64,000 nt of DNA from Lachnospiraceae bacterium (GTDB lineage Bacteria; Bacillota; Clostridia; Lachnospirales; Lachnospiraceae), in the NCBI GenBank assembly GCA_910575605.1, contig CAJTEW010000005.1:1-64000 (forward strand). Reading direction: 5' to 3'. Positions 27,479 through 37,522 of this stretch are shown here, piece by piece. The notes beneath the pieces were generated by a model. The model ran no database searches. It was given only the letters and a program-made list of their open reading frames with translations, and had not been told where the DNA came from. Every line of letters starts with the position of its first letter. Position 1 is the stretch's first letter. Both the position numbers and the translations under genes were made by a program.

Positions 27479-29434
27479 CTACAGAATGATGTCATCCACC
27501 TTTACATACTCTTTCAGGCTGTATGCCTCCACAATATTTCCCTGCACCACATACAAAGTGTCATCAATATAGACTCCTCTTGCACTCAGGGAAGCATTTC
27601 CATTAATCTCCTCCTCCATATTACAGATAAATCCCTTGTTTTCGTCATATTCAAATATATAATAATTCTGTCCGCCATTTGTATATCCGGCAAAGCCGAT
27701 AATATTTCTTCCAACATCCACGAGAGCTGCCTTATAATTATAGGAAACATCCGTGCTGTATACATTTTCCAAAATATACGTATCCTCTTCCTTCACATCT
27801 GTCGGGTCAGAAATATCAAACATGGTAAGCTTTACCCCGTCCGTTATCATCGTCTCCTCATCTACATTCATGCCGATTCCAAGAAGCCTTCCATCCCCGT
27901 ATGGATGCAGGTAATCAGAAAATCCCGGTATTTTAAGGGAACCGATAACTTCCGGATTCTCCGGATCAGATAAATCTACTGAAAAGAGCGGGTCTGTCTC
28001 CCTAAAGGTTACAAAATATCCAATCTCTCCCATAAGCCTTGCAGAATATACTCTTTCATCCTTTGCCAGCTTCTCAATCTTTCCTACTTCTTCCAAATCC
28101 ATATCAAGCACATACACTCCATTGGAGTCTCCCTGCGTAGTCACAATACGCAGATATCCGTCATATTCATCAATCGAAAAGGAATCATTAATATATCCCT
28201 CCACTATGCCCTGTGATCCTGGCGTCAGCTCTCCGTCCTTATATCCAATCCGGCGGATAGTCGTCCTCTCCTTGTTATATCCTAAATATGAGCTCCAAAT
28301 TGTTTCATAATAATAAATATTCTTGTTACTTACATATAGCTGTCCTCCCTGTGACAAAATGGCTTTGCTGTCCGTCACCTCTCCAGGCTTATCTATATCT
28401 ACTGCCACTGCCACCGTATATTCACGTCCTGTGCCAGTCTGGGGAAGGCAGATATTTTTCTCAGAAATCGTACTATCATTAATAAGTGGAATATAAGTAT
28501 TAGGCGTTCCCTTTTCCATCAAATCCCACGCTACACTGTAATTACTAAAAAGATAAAGATAGCCGTCCGCCATCCGGGAAGATTGATAATATCCACTTTG
28601 TTTTATCCTGCCCATTTCCTTCGGCTTTTCTGGGTTCGTAACATCATATGTTACTGCTTCTGTCGCTCCGGCGTTTGAATACACCTGCCTTAGTAAAGGT
28701 ACTGCACTATTCTCGCCATACCTGCTGCATACAAGCACAAGCCTTTTCTTTTCAGGGTTCAGATACATTTCTTCAATCCACTGCTCTTCCTCTACAGAAA
28801 TCTTCTGCACCTCCTTCATTTTATCCCCGCGGATATCTACAAAGGAAACTTCTTTTCTGTTATCCTTTAAAATATACAGATAGGTTCCGTCAGTCTTTAC
28901 AACATCACCCTCATCTACGCCTTCCTGACGCACATTGGTTTCTGAGTATCCTCCGGCAGCGGCAGTTGCGCCACTGTCATTTTCCGCCATTAAGGCCTCC
29001 GCCTCTGTACTTCTGGCCTCCTGAGCAATTTCCATTGTACCAGCGTCGTCCATAGCGCTAGATTTAGCCGTTCCCTCTTCATACGACCGCATCTTCTCTT
29101 CCTGTTCCTCTTTGTACCGCTCAATATAGCCATATACCTCATCATAATCCGCCGCAGAGACCACGGTCTTTCCTTCGCTTATTTCCACCTTCTTCTCCTC
29201 TATATTCGCTATCCCTGGCTGTCCGCCTATGGTGCTGTTTTTGTACACCGCAATACCAGCCACAAGGACAAGACAGGCCGCTGCCAGCGCTCCGATGCGG
29301 AACGGACTGATTTTCTTTTTCTGTTTTTCCTTCAAAAGCTTCTCCACCTGCTCCGGCTTTACGCTGTCCGGGATCTTTATATCATCTGTCTTTCCCTTCA
29401 GTTTCCTGATGAAATCCTGCTCCTTTTTATTCAT
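27479..29434 (-). CDS. Membrane-anchored secreted beta-propeller protein
   Basis: A 651-residue single-pass membrane protein: a basic cytoplasmic N-terminus (1-45), one membrane helix (IGALAAACLVLVAGIAVY, about 47-64), a Ser/Glu-rich linker, and a large extracellular domain with propeller-blade motifs (DGTYLYILKDNRKEVSFVDI; YLYLFSNYSV; GYLRIVTTQ; YFVTFRETDPLFSVDLSDP; LHPYGDGRLLGIGM). The N-terminal form resembles anti-sigma factors of ECF systems, and the gene follows the ECF sigma gene with 24 bases between. It is read as the sensor/anti-sigma partner or the main target, inferred from position. The extracellular ligand is unknown. Confidence 0.85.
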   Translation of the reverse strand: MNKKEQDFIRKLKGKTDDIKIPDSVKPEQVEKLLKEKQKKKISPFRIGALAAACLVLVAGIAVYKNSTIGGQPGIANIEEKKVEISEGKTVVSAADYDEVYGYIERYKEEQEEKMRSYEEGTAKSSAMDDAGTMEIAQEARSTEAEALMAENDSGATAAAGGYSETNVRQEGVDEGDVVKTDGTYLYILKDNRKEVSFVDIRGDKMKEVQKISVEEEQWIEEMYLNPEKKRLVLVCSRYGENSAVPLLRQVYSNAGATEAVTYDVTNPEKPKEMGRIKQSGYYQSSRMADGYLYLFSNYSVAWDLMEKGTPNTYIPLINDSTISEKNICLPQTGTGREYTVAVAVDIDKPGEVTDSKAILSQGGQLYVSNKNIYYYETIWSSYLGYNKERTTIRRIGYKDGELTPGSQGIVEGYINDSFSIDEYDGYLRIVTTQGDSNGVYVLDMDLEEVGKIEKLAKDERVYSARLMGEIGYFVTFRETDPLFSVDLSDPENPEVIGSLKIPGFSDYLHPYGDGRLLGIGMNVDEETMITDGVKLTMFDISDPTDVKEEDTYILENVYSTDVSYNYKAALVDVGRNIIGFAGYTNGGQNYYIFEYDENKGFICNMEEEINGNASLSARGVYIDDTLYVVQGNIVEAYSLKEYVKVDDIIL

Positions 29435-29458
29435 AAAATTACCCCTTTCTTTCTAGAC

Positions 29459-29950
29459 TCACTGCAATACACATTCCATCTTAGCAAGCGCACGGCTCCT
29501 TTTTGAGCGCACGGTATTTGCATTTAATCTAAGGATGCCCCCAATTTCACTGCTGTTATACCCGCCGATTACGGATAAACCCACAATCGTCTGCTCCTCC
29601 TCTGTAAGAATAAAAAATGCATTTCTTACATCCATGGCAAGAGACTGGTCTGTATCCCCTGCGGCAGTATCTGCTTCCAGATCCTCATTAAAATAAGAGC
29701 GTTCCTTAGGCACCTCCTGTGATATTTTTTGTAACCGCTTCTTGCAGATATTCGAAAGAATCGTAAAAATCCAGCTCCTAAAAGACTCTTCTTTACGAAG
29801 CTTCCGAATATTTTCATACGCAGATATGACCGCTTCGCTGACTGCATCCTCCGCCTCCTGCTGATTTTTCATCAGGCAGAGGGCAAAACGATACAGGTCT
29901 ACGTAAACCGCTTCATACATCTGCGCAAATTTCTTCGCATCGCATTTCAT
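29459..29950 (-). CDS. ECF-type RNA polymerase sigma factor
   Basis: A 163-residue sigma factor with only region 2 (FALCLMKNQQEAEDAVSEAVISAYENIRKL; FRSWIFTILSNICKKRL) and region 4 (LTEEEQTIVGLSVIGGYNSSEIGGILRLNANTVRSKRSRAL). It precedes the membrane-anchored beta-propeller gene, a usual ECF sigma/anti-sigma arrangement. GAGGGAGG precedes the ATG by seven bases. Autoregulation is likely but no promoter was defined. Confidence 0.93.
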   Translation of the reverse strand: MKCDAKKFAQMYEAVYVDLYRFALCLMKNQQEAEDAVSEAVISAYENIRKLRKEESFRSWIFTILSNICKKRLQKISQEVPKERSYFNEDLEADTAAGDTDQSLAMDVRNAFFILTEEEQTIVGLSVIGGYNSSEIGGILRLNANTVRSKRSRALAKMECVLQ

Positions 29951-30132
29951 ATCTCTTCCTCCCTCATGGATGTGCTGTTTTGTTGGATAATTATCCTGTT
30001 ATATATTAGAGTCATAAAAAAGGGTAAGTGTTGCATTTTATTTCTCTATTTATTTCCTGATTATTTTTGTTAAATTCTATTTTACATGCTTTTTCGTTTA
30101 TTACAAGCAGTACAAGAATGATAAAATGAAAT

Positions 30133-30170
30133 CTGGGGACGGGGTATTTCTAAAAATACCCCGTCCCCAG
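30133..30170. repeat. Palindromic repeat, copy R2
   Basis: A 34-bp GGGGACGGGGTA.../...TACCCCGTCCCC palindrome (30135-30168) with one mismatch at the centre, flanked by CT/AG that extend the dyad. It lies ten bases past the stop of the hydratase gene and acts as a likely terminator for it. Confidence 0.93.
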
Positions 30171-30180
30171 CTGTCTTCCG

Positions 30181-32460
30181 CTACCCTCTATAATAATTTA
30201 TCAGGCAGCCTTTTAATATAATCTCTCTCTCATTATCTGTCATATCTCCAAGCTTTAGCTCCATCTCCTCAAGCCCGTTTCTTACTACATAAGCCTTTAT
30301 AACGTCCATTTTTTCTTCTACTGCTCTTCTTATATTTGGCACAAAAATATAATCTCCGTTTTTAAATGGCAGTGCCTCATGGCCCGCGTCTGTAATAAAT
30401 GGCAGCATGCCCCAGTTAATCAAGTTGGAACGGTATCGCTTAGTCGCATACTCATTGGCAATATTCGCCCAGCCGCCCAAAACCTTCTGGCAGGAAGCAG
30501 CCTGTTCTCTTGCGGAGCCGTCTCCCGGCTTTACTGCAAATATGGTACTGCCCACACCTACATTTGTCCTGTCAATGTCTGGATACTTCTCATGAATCCG
30601 ATTCATAACTGTCTTTAATTCCTCAAATGCTTCTGCCGGACACTGCTCTGCCTCAATGGCCTTCTGCGCCGCCTGTACCTCCTTGGCCCTTCCCACATAG
30701 GCCGGGTCCTTTCTGGACAGTGCAAACTCTGCAAGTCCAAGAGGATTGGAGCGGTAAGAGGATGTCTCACCAGATGGAATCAGCTCGTCTGTCGTTGTTA
30801 CTGGGTCGTGAATCTCGGAAACCACCTTGAGAATCAGATTGTCCGGAAGTGCTGGCATTGCCGGCCAGTCCTTAATGTTAGGCCCAAATTTAATTTCCAC
30901 AGATGAATCTGCTTCTCCCTTGCTGTCAAATACCCGGTTTGCATAAATATTGCTGTCAAAATGATATTTCTTTCCTGTGTATTCCACATCCACTGCTGTC
31001 GCCGGAGTAAGGAAGCCCTTATTCGCCGCTGTTGCCGCAATAGAACGAGCATCCATAAGAGCCACGGATGCAATCTGTCCGCTCTGCAGCTTAGAGCCCT
31101 CCCGGTTCGGGAAGTTTCTCGTGGAATGGCGGATGGAAAATGCATTATTTGCCGGAGTATCTCCTGCACCGAAGCACGGACCGCAGAAAGCTGTTTTTAC
31201 AATTGTTCCTGCAGCCATCAAATCAGACACTGCACCATTTTTCACAAGCTCCATATAAATCGGCGTGCTGGCAGGATACACGCTGAACGTAAATTCATCT
31301 GCACCAATATACCGCCCTCTTATAATATCTGCTGCTGCACATATATTTTCAAAACCACCGCCTGCACAGCCTGCAATAATTCCTTGGTCCACATAAAGCT
31401 TTCCGTCACGGATTTTATCCTGCAGGGAATAATCCACTGCTCCGCCAAGGCTTACAAGAGCCTTCTGCTCCACATCATGAAGAACATCTTTCGTATTTTC
31501 ATTTACCTCGTCAATGGTATATACATTAGACGGATGGAACGGCATCGCAATCATAGGCTTAATCTCACTTAGATTTACATATACCATGCCGTCGTAGTAA
31601 GCTGCTGCTCCTGGAGCCAGCCTCTTATAATCCTCTGCCCTTCCATGAATCTCGTAATATTCCTGTATTTTTTCATCTGTTGTCCAGATGGAGGACAGAC
31701 AGGTTGTCTCTGTAGTCATTACATCAATTCCAATACGGAAATCTGCACTGAGCTTTGATACACCAGGTCCGACAAATTCCATAACTTTGTTATTTACATA
31801 ACCATTTCCAAAGGTTGCTCCGATAATTGCAAGAGCTACATCCTGGGGGCCCACGCCCTTTGCAGGCTCACCGTCCAGATAAATGGCAATCACCCCCGGC
31901 ATATTGATATCATAAGTCTTGTTTAAGAGCTGTTTTACAAGCTCCGGGCCTCCCTCGCCCATTGCCATTGTGCCAAGCGCTCCATACCGGGTATGGCTGT
32001 CAGAGCCGAGAATCATCTTCCCGCCTCCGGAAAGCATCTCTCTGGCATACTGGTGGATAACTGCCTGATGGGGCGGCACATATACTCCGCCGTATCTCTT
32101 CGCACATGTCAATCCGAACACGTGATCATCTTCATTTATCGTTCCGCCGACCGCACACAGTGAGTTGTGACAGTTTGTCAGCACATAAGGAATAGGGAAT
32201 CTCTCAAGTCCTGATGCACGTGCTGTCTGGATAATTCCTACAAACGTAATATCGTGGGATGTAAGCTTGTCAAATTTAATCTGAAGCTTGTCCATATTTC
32301 CAGATATATTGTGCTGCTCTAAAATACTATATGCCATCGTCTGCTTCGCCAGAGTCTTAGAAGACGCCTCCTGTCCTGTCTTAGCCTTTACTTCCTCCGG
32401 GGTATTTACAATCTCTGTTCCATTTAACAGGTAAACGCCCCCGTCATATAATCTCACCAT
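30181..32460 (-). CDS. Aconitase-family hydratase (YbhJ-like)
   Basis: A 759-residue aconitase-superfamily hydro-lyase. Iron-sulfur cysteines are in GCAGGGFEN and [25 protein letters not shown] is the substrate region, and a C-terminal swivel domain follows. It resembles the E. coli YbhJ-type proteins more than the TCA aconitase, so the substrate is uncertain. AGGAGG precedes the ATG. The adjacent PucR/CdaR-type regulator suggests substrate-specific induction. Confidence 0.9.
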   Translation of the reverse strand: MVRLYDGGVYLLNGTEIVNTPEEVKAKTGQEASSKTLAKQTMAYSILEQHNISGNMDKLQIKFDKLTSHDITFVGIIQTARASGLERFPIPYVLTNCHNSLCAVGGTINEDDHVFGLTCAKRYGGVYVPPHQAVIHQYAREMLSGGGKMILGSDSHTRYGALGTMAMGEGGPELVKQLLNKTYDINMPGVIAIYLDGEPAKGVGPQDVALAIIGATFGNGYVNNKVMEFVGPGVSKLSADFRIGIDVMTTETTCLSSIWTTDEKIQEYYEIHGRAEDYKRLAPGAAAYYDGMVYVNLSEIKPMIAMPFHPSNVYTIDEVNENTKDVLHDVEQKALVSLGGAVDYSLQDKIRDGKLYVDQGIIAGCAGGGFENICAAADIIRGRYIGADEFTFSVYPASTPIYMELVKNGAVSDLMAAGTIVKTAFCGPCFGAGDTPANNAFSIRHSTRNFPNREGSKLQSGQIASVALMDARSIAATAANKGFLTPATAVDVEYTGKKYHFDSNIYANRVFDSKGEADSSVEIKFGPNIKDWPAMPALPDNLILKVVSEIHDPVTTTDELIPSGETSSYRSNPLGLAEFALSRKDPAYVGRAKEVQAAQKAIEAEQCPAEAFEELKTVMNRIHEKYPDIDRTNVGVGSTIFAVKPGDGSAREQAASCQKVLGGWANIANEYATKRYRSNLINWGMLPFITDAGHEALPFKNGDYIFVPNIRRAVEEKMDVIKAYVVRNGLEEMELKLGDMTDNEREIILKGCLINYYRG

Positions 32461-32472
32461 GTCCTTATCCTC

Positions 32473-33564
32473 CTAGCTTTCTATGTTTTTCATATGGTCT
32501 GATACCATCATCGCGATTTTAAATGTCAGAGCATCGTCAAATACCCGGACATCAAGACCTGTCTTTTTCTGAATCTTTTCTAAACGGTATACAAGTGTAT
32601 TTCTATGGATGTACAGCTGTCTTGCTGTCTCGGATATATTCAAGTTATTGTCAAAAAAGGTAAATACAGTAATAAGCTCTTCCTCCTCGAACTGTGCCGC
32701 GCCTTCTTTTTCAAATACCTCTTTTAAAAACATCTGACAAAGAGACGGCGGAAGCTGGTGTATCAGCCTTCCAATTCCCAGCTCATTATATGCAAGGACA
32801 TTCTTATCCGCATAAAATACCCTTCCCACCTCCAGCGCCATCTGCGCTTCCTTATAGGAGCGGGAAACATCTTTAAGCTCTGCAACAATTGTGCTGAACG
32901 CCACTCGGACGCTTACCATTGCTTCCATGTTAAGAGTATCCACGAGCACCCGTGCAATGTGAGTAAGATCCGGATAATCCTCCGTAGACTCTAGTGCCTT
33001 TACAAGAATAATATGTCTTTCATCAACTGCTGTAACAAAATCCTTGTTTCCTGTGGCATACAGTCCCCGCATAGTTTCCAGAACAATATTTTCTCCTTCA
33101 TTTTTAGGCTCAATCATAAATACCGCACGCCTCTGCTCTACGGGTATGCGCATTTTTTTTGCCTGATTATATATATCTACAAGGAGCATATTGTCCAATA
33201 TCAGGTTCTGGATAAAACGGTTCTTGTCCATCCGCTCCTTATATGCACTGATAAGACTCTCAAGCTGACTGACTCCAAGTTCACCTGCAATTCTTACTAC
33301 AGAAATGTCACCCCCCTGTAATACAAGGACGTACATAGGCTCGTCATCATCGCACACAAGAAAAATGCCCCTCTCCCCAGTGAGGTTTCCCCTTACACTG
33401 ATGTCCGCAGTTTCCAGGAAAAAAAGAACCTCTCTCTCTAGCTGTTTCGCTCTCTCTCCAGTTGTAACGAGACAGCTTCCCTGTGTATCCCATATAGAGC
33501 ATTCAAGGCCTGCAGCCTTATAAATACTCTGTGCTATTTTATGTAATACCTGATTCGACAGCAT
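32473..33564 (-). CDS. CdaR/PucR-type transcriptional regulator
   Basis: A 363-residue activator-type protein. The C-terminal helix-turn-helix of the PucR/CdaR group is plain (NLNISETARQLYIHRNTLVYRLEKIQKKTG, about 320-350), preceded by a GGDEF-like fold without catalytic motif and an N-terminal sensing domain. Such proteins control use of sugar diacids, purines or amino acids. It ends 12 bases before the hydratase gene and probably regulates it. Confidence 0.9.
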   Translation of the reverse strand: MLSNQVLHKIAQSIYKAAGLECSIWDTQGSCLVTTGERAKQLEREVLFFLETADISVRGNLTGERGIFLVCDDDEPMYVLVLQGGDISVVRIAGELGVSQLESLISAYKERMDKNRFIQNLILDNMLLVDIYNQAKKMRIPVEQRRAVFMIEPKNEGENIVLETMRGLYATGNKDFVTAVDERHIILVKALESTEDYPDLTHIARVLVDTLNMEAMVSVRVAFSTIVAELKDVSRSYKEAQMALEVGRVFYADKNVLAYNELGIGRLIHQLPPSLCQMFLKEVFEKEGAAQFEEEELITVFTFFDNNLNISETARQLYIHRNTLVYRLEKIQKKTGLDVRVFDDALTFKIAMMVSDHMKNIES

Positions 33565-33599
33565 TTTTCTTCCTCCTAATCAAATTATCGTATGGCAGC

Positions 33600-34253
33600 T
33601 TACTCTTCAGCCTCCTCGGCTGCATTTTCCTGTGGGAACAGTGCATTATCCAGCACATTCATGGCTCCGCTTTCCAGTCCGTATGCACCTTCATCGTCCT
33701 GTGTAATCTTCACCTCAACAGATGTCTCCTCTCCATAGGTATTATCCGCAACTGATTTCTCAATGCACTGCATCATAAACCGTGCAAATGCATCTGCATC
33801 CTGCAACATAGCATTTTTTTCCTCTTCCTGCATCGCTGCCTGTATTTCTACTGAACTTTGTCCTAAAGTTAAATAAACATCTGAAGACTTAATTCCTATT
33901 TCTACAATATAACTTCCGTCCTCCTGCTTCTTTGCCTTCTTTACTTCGTATTTTGCAAGCTTCTCGATTGTTTTAAGACTTTCAATATAAGCATCCTGTG
34001 TCTCGGGGCTGACCTCTCCGACTGCCCCCAGTTCGTTCTGCGCAAGTCTGTTTCTGTTGTCCTCAATCTCTTTTTTTGCTTTCTCTTCTGAAAGATCACG
34101 GAACTTAGCATAATCTGCATATTCCTCCTGATAGTTGGCATCTAACACAGCTTTTGTATATCCTGCGGCGTCAAAATCCTTCTTACACCCAGTCAATCCC
34201 AGGCACATTAGGGCCGCCAGCGTTACTGCTAACCATCTGCTTATCTTTCTCAT
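33600..34253 (-). CDS. Secreted lipoprotein of unknown function
   Basis: A 217-residue protein with signal peptide and lipobox (LGLTGC, Cys23), followed by charged helical sequence rich in Glu/Lys (YAKFRDLSEEKAKKEIEDNRNRL) and an acidic end. No known domain was recognised. AAAGGAG precedes the ATG. It may be co-transcribed with the CdaR-type regulator 35 bases downstream. Confidence 0.85.
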   Translation of the reverse strand: MRKISRWLAVTLAALMCLGLTGCKKDFDAAGYTKAVLDANYQEEYADYAKFRDLSEEKAKKEIEDNRNRLAQNELGAVGEVSPETQDAYIESLKTIEKLAKYEVKKAKKQEDGSYIVEIGIKSSDVYLTLGQSSVEIQAAMQEEEKNAMLQDADAFARFMMQCIEKSVADNTYGEETSVEVKITQDDEGAYGLESGAMNVLDNALFPQENAAEEAEE

Positions 34254-34290
34254 TTTTACAGTCTCCTTTTCTTTTATATTTATCTTTACA

Positions 34291-34320
34291 ATTTTAATAC
34301 GCTTTTCGGGTACATGTCAA
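34291..34320 (-). promoter_or_regulatory. Putative sigma-A promoter for the lipoprotein gene
   Basis: On the minus strand TTGACA (34320-34315), 18-bp spacer, TAAAAT (34296-34291), 37 bases upstream of the lipoprotein start, in the gap between it and the divergent DUF885 gene. Confidence 0.55.
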
Positions 34321-34373
34321 TGCTATTCACAGCATATACATATAAAAATATGCGACAACGCAAAGGAATGTCT

Positions 34374-36122
34374 ATGTCAAAAAAACGTTCTGTTACTATC
34401 CTGATTATCTTCCTGTGCACACTCTTGTGTTTTGTGCTTTTCTTAAAATTTACAGATAAGGATGAAAATGGACGGTTTGAAGAATATACCGCCCAGCTTT
34501 TTACCGAGGAGGTTTCCTCCAATACGATTTCCCTTCACTATACACTTAAAAATCCTGACGCATATGGCATCCACGATATGCCTGTATCTCTTGGCCGTTT
34601 CTTTACGGATGCAGATACTATGTGCGCCTCTTATGAAAATGCATTGGCTCTCCTTCATTCCTATGACAGGAAGAAGCTGTCAGAAAAAAACAGACTGACC
34701 TATGATACTTTGGAGCACTCTTTAGAGCTGTCTCTTAAGGAAGCCTCCTATACCCTTTATGAAGAGCCCCTTGCTCCTCTTACCGGCACCCAGTCTCAGC
34801 TTCCAGTGCTCCTCTCAGAATACCGTTTTTACAGTACAGAGGACTGTGACACTTATCTTGAGCTTCTTGCAGAAATACCGGAATATTTCCGCTCCATGAT
34901 TGAATTTGAACGAGCAAAATCTGACGCTGGGCTTTTTATGGCATCCTATAATGCAGATGCCCTTATACAGGAATGTAAAACGTTTGTCCAGATGGGTGAC
35001 ACTAATTATTTGTACTCCTCCTTCGAGGAACGTTTAAAAGAGCTGGAGCTTTCCAGTCAAGAAAGGGAGCATTATATGAAAAAAAATAAATCACATATCG
35101 AAAAGTATGTGTTTCCTGCCTATCTGGAACTAATCAATGCCTTAAACGAATTACGGACGACCGGAAAAAATAGCTGCGGCCTGTGCCATCTTCCAGATGG
35201 CAGCAAATATTATGAGCTGTCTGTAAAAGCACAGACCGGCTCATCACGCAGCATCCCCGAACTTCAGGCACTCACACTTTCACAGATGGCTGAAGACAGT
35301 AAAGCCTTGCATGAAGCCCTTTCCTCTGCCATGAAAGATTCCTCTGTCGGTACTGACGCTTCCAGTAACAGATCGGACCTTGCTGCAGGACTGGATTCAG
35401 ACCCGGAAAGGATTTTAAAAGGCCTAAAGTCTGATATTTCTGGCCTGTTTCCTGATCCGCCCAATGTTAACACCAGCATAAAGTATGTCCAAAAAGAAAT
35501 GGAAGAGTATCTAAGCCCGGCATTTTACATGATACCGGCAATCGATGACACAAAAAACAATGTAATCTATATTAATGAAGGACATATGCCTGACAACCTC
35601 ACACTTTTTACCACCCTGGCACATGAGGGCTATCCTGGGCATCTTTACCAGACTGTTTACTACTCTTCTACAAATCCCGACCCGCTGCGCAGTCTCCTGG
35701 GCTTTGGCGGGTATACCGAAGGCTGGGCCACCTACTGTGAGATGCTGAGCTACTATTTCTCCGGCCTGCCTAAAGAACAGGCCTCCATGATGCAGCACAA
35801 TTCCTCCATCATCCTCGGACTCTACGCTCTAGCAGATATGGGAATCCATTACGACGGGTGGACGCTGCTTGATACTGTAGCCTTTTTTCGAGATTACGGG
35901 ATTACAGACACAGACACCATTGAAAGCATTTACAACCTTATTATCGGCGATCCAGGAAATTATTTGAAATACTATATCGGATATGTAGAATTTTTAGAAC
36001 TTAAGAAAGATGCTGTAGAAAAATGGGGAGAAGAATTTTCTCAGGAAAGATTCCATAAAGAGATATTAGAAATAGGGCCTTCCTCCTTCACCACCCTCCG
36101 CAAATACATGTTGGGGACGTAG
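34374..36122 (+). CDS. DUF885 family metallopeptidase-like lipid- or membrane-anchored protein
   Basis: A 582-residue protein with N-terminal membrane anchor (VTILIIFLCTLLCFVLFL), then an alpha-helical DUF885 domain. The zinc site HEGYPGH (in TLAHEGYPGHLYQ) and the downstream Glu in YTEGWATYCE mark a family M3/M32-like gluzincin fold. It is likely an extracytoplasmic peptidase. ATG 34374 is preferred (AAAGGA six bases upstream); 34368 and 34314 are alternatives. The final LGT and stop (TAG) come from repeat R3. Confidence 0.88.
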   Translation: MSKKRSVTILIIFLCTLLCFVLFLKFTDKDENGRFEEYTAQLFTEEVSSNTISLHYTLKNPDAYGIHDMPVSLGRFFTDADTMCASYENALALLHSYDRKKLSEKNRLTYDTLEHSLELSLKEASYTLYEEPLAPLTGTQSQLPVLLSEYRFYSTEDCDTYLELLAEIPEYFRSMIEFERAKSDAGLFMASYNADALIQECKTFVQMGDTNYLYSSFEERLKELELSSQEREHYMKKNKSHIEKYVFPAYLELINALNELRTTGKNSCGLCHLPDGSKYYELSVKAQTGSSRSIPELQALTLSQMAEDSKALHEALSSAMKDSSVGTDASSNRSDLAAGLDSDPERILKGLKSDISGLFPDPPNVNTSIKYVQKEMEEYLSPAFYMIPAIDDTKNNVIYINEGHMPDNLTLFTTLAHEGYPGHLYQTVYYSSTNPDPLRSLLGFGGYTEGWATYCEMLSYYFSGLPKEQASMMQHNSSIILGLYALADMGIHYDGWTLLDTVAFFRDYGITDTDTIESIYNLIIGDPGNYLKYYIGYVEFLELKKDAVEKWGEEFSQERFHKEILEIGPSSFTTLRKYMLGT

Positions 36123-36188
36123 TATTTTTAAAAATACTACGTCCCCAATTCAAAAAACCCTGTCCCAAATTAAATTTACCCTGTCCCC
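36111..36188. repeat. Palindromic repeat, copy R3, with rightward tail
   Basis: Perfect 34-bp palindrome 36113-36146 (GGGGACGTAGTATTTTT and its complement) followed by a tail with two CCCTGTCCC boxes separated by AT-rich sequence, out to 36188. It lies between the convergent DUF885 and grdB genes and supplies the DUF885 stop. Confidence 0.95.
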
Positions 36189-36194
36189 TGCCAT

Positions 36195-37508
36195 CTAATC
36201 TTTTTCAAAAACTGTCTGCTCTGTAACCGGAACCTGCAGAGCCTTAAGTGCTCTTCTTACCATCTTTTTACGGATTTTCTTAGAGTCTTCTTCTCCCTGT
36301 GTCGGATCTCCAAGTGGATACGGAATCCCTACTCCCGGAATAATCCGGTTTGCGCCGATTGTTTTTGAAATAGGAACTACTGTCGCCATATGAACTACCG
36401 GAATTCCATATTTTTCAATTCCCTTTACCATCGTTGCACCGCAGCGTGTACAAGTTCCTCATGTACTGACAAGGATTACTCCGTCTACATGCTCATCTAC
36501 AAATCTCTGACCGATAGAATCCCCAAATCCTGCCGCAGAGCTGGTAGCCGTTCCTGTTCCTGTTGTAGTACAGAAATAATTTACAAGTTCGCCAAACTCT
36601 CCGTCCTTCTCCATCTCCCGGAGAACATCAAGCGGTACAACAAGATTTGGATTTTTCATAACAAACTGCCTGTCATATCCTCCGTGAATTGTAGTAAATT
36701 TCTCTGGCAGCATGCTGTCCATACCTTCAATAGAATACACGCCATATTTTGTTGCATTGGAGGACTCAATATGGTCCGGATTTCCCTGAGGCACAACACC
36801 TCCTGAGGTAACAACAGCTATCTTTGCATGCTTCATATCCGTAATTGCCTCCGCCGGTGATACGCGGTCAAACTTTGGCATCGGAAGGTCCGTCTCAAAG
36901 GGCTCACCCTTCATTTTTTTTATGAGCATATCCATGCCGCGGGCCGCTCCCCTTTTTTCAGCAAAATAATTAACACGGATACCTCTCTCCAGATACCCTT
37001 CTGTCGAAGGCCCCAAAATCTCTTCTTTGGCAGCCATTTTTTTAATTAAATTTACAATATACGGCAATGACTTTCTAAGTGTGGCAGCCGAATTTCCTGT
37101 CCGCACAGTAATAACATCCTTCTTAAACATATCTGCGCCGGGATTTTCTTCATACATGCCGGTCAGGACCGGAATTCCAAGCCTTTCCTCCACCGCTTTG
37201 CAAATAGTGCCACATGCCACGCCATAGCGTCCCGCATTAAATGCAGGCCCTGCCACAAATACATCTGGCTCGTACTTCTTTACCATCTCAATAATTGTAT
37301 CTGTCGCTGCATCAAGATTTTCTCCAAAATAATTATCTCCACAGATAACCGTTGCAGCAATCTCATAATCCTCTCCCAAAGCCTGTAAAATAGCGATGCC
37401 CGGACCAATCTTTTCTTCTCTCACCTCCGGCTGAACTCCTGCCTTGTCTTCTCCGCCTATACCGCCGAAAAACTGGTTGAGATAATGAACTATTTTATAT
37501 TTTGCCAT
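36195..37508 (-). CDS. grdB: Glycine/sarcosine/betaine reductase component B selenoprotein (GrdB-type)
   Basis: Substrate-activating selenoprotein of a Stickland reductase. The frame reads through TGA at 36461-36459 as selenocysteine (Sec350): ...DGVILVST-U-GTCTRCGATMVKG..., the known GrdB U-x-x-C-x-x-C context. Total length 437, as in the family; read without Sec recoding it looks like a 349-aa truncated gene and a 78-aa fragment. GrdB carries the substrate's amino group leaving step and hands a carboxymethyl group to the selenocysteine of GrdA. Whether the substrate is glycine, sarcosine or betaine cannot be told by eye. It follows grdE by 14 bases. Confidence 0.95.
36434..36461 (-). promoter_or_regulatory. 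Selenocysteine UGA codon and putative bacterial SECIS hairpin
   Basis: The TGA (36461-36459) is followed after GGAAC by a sequence that can fold as UUG/CAA and CAC/GUG stems around loop GCUGCG, with a bulged U-A. G in the first loop bases and a bulged U fit bacterial SECIS elements that recruit SelB. The hairpin starts only about 13 nt from UGA, a little closer than usual, so the fold needs testing; the Sec assignment rests mainly on protein homology. Confidence 0.6.
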
Positions 37509-37522
37509 AATCTATCTCCCTC

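Noticed and set aside
29951-30060. ECF-type autoregulated promoter before the sigma gene
   Set aside because: An AAC-containing -35 and AT-rich -10 can be picked out, but the match is too weak to report.
30961-31572. Plus-strand 203-aa ORF opposite the hydratase gene
   Set aside because: Shadow of the aconitase-family gene; no ribosome site.
36195-36431. Separate 78-aa ORF at the 3' end of grdB
   Set aside because: It is the continuation of grdB after the Sec codon TGA; the joined protein fits GrdB in length and motif.
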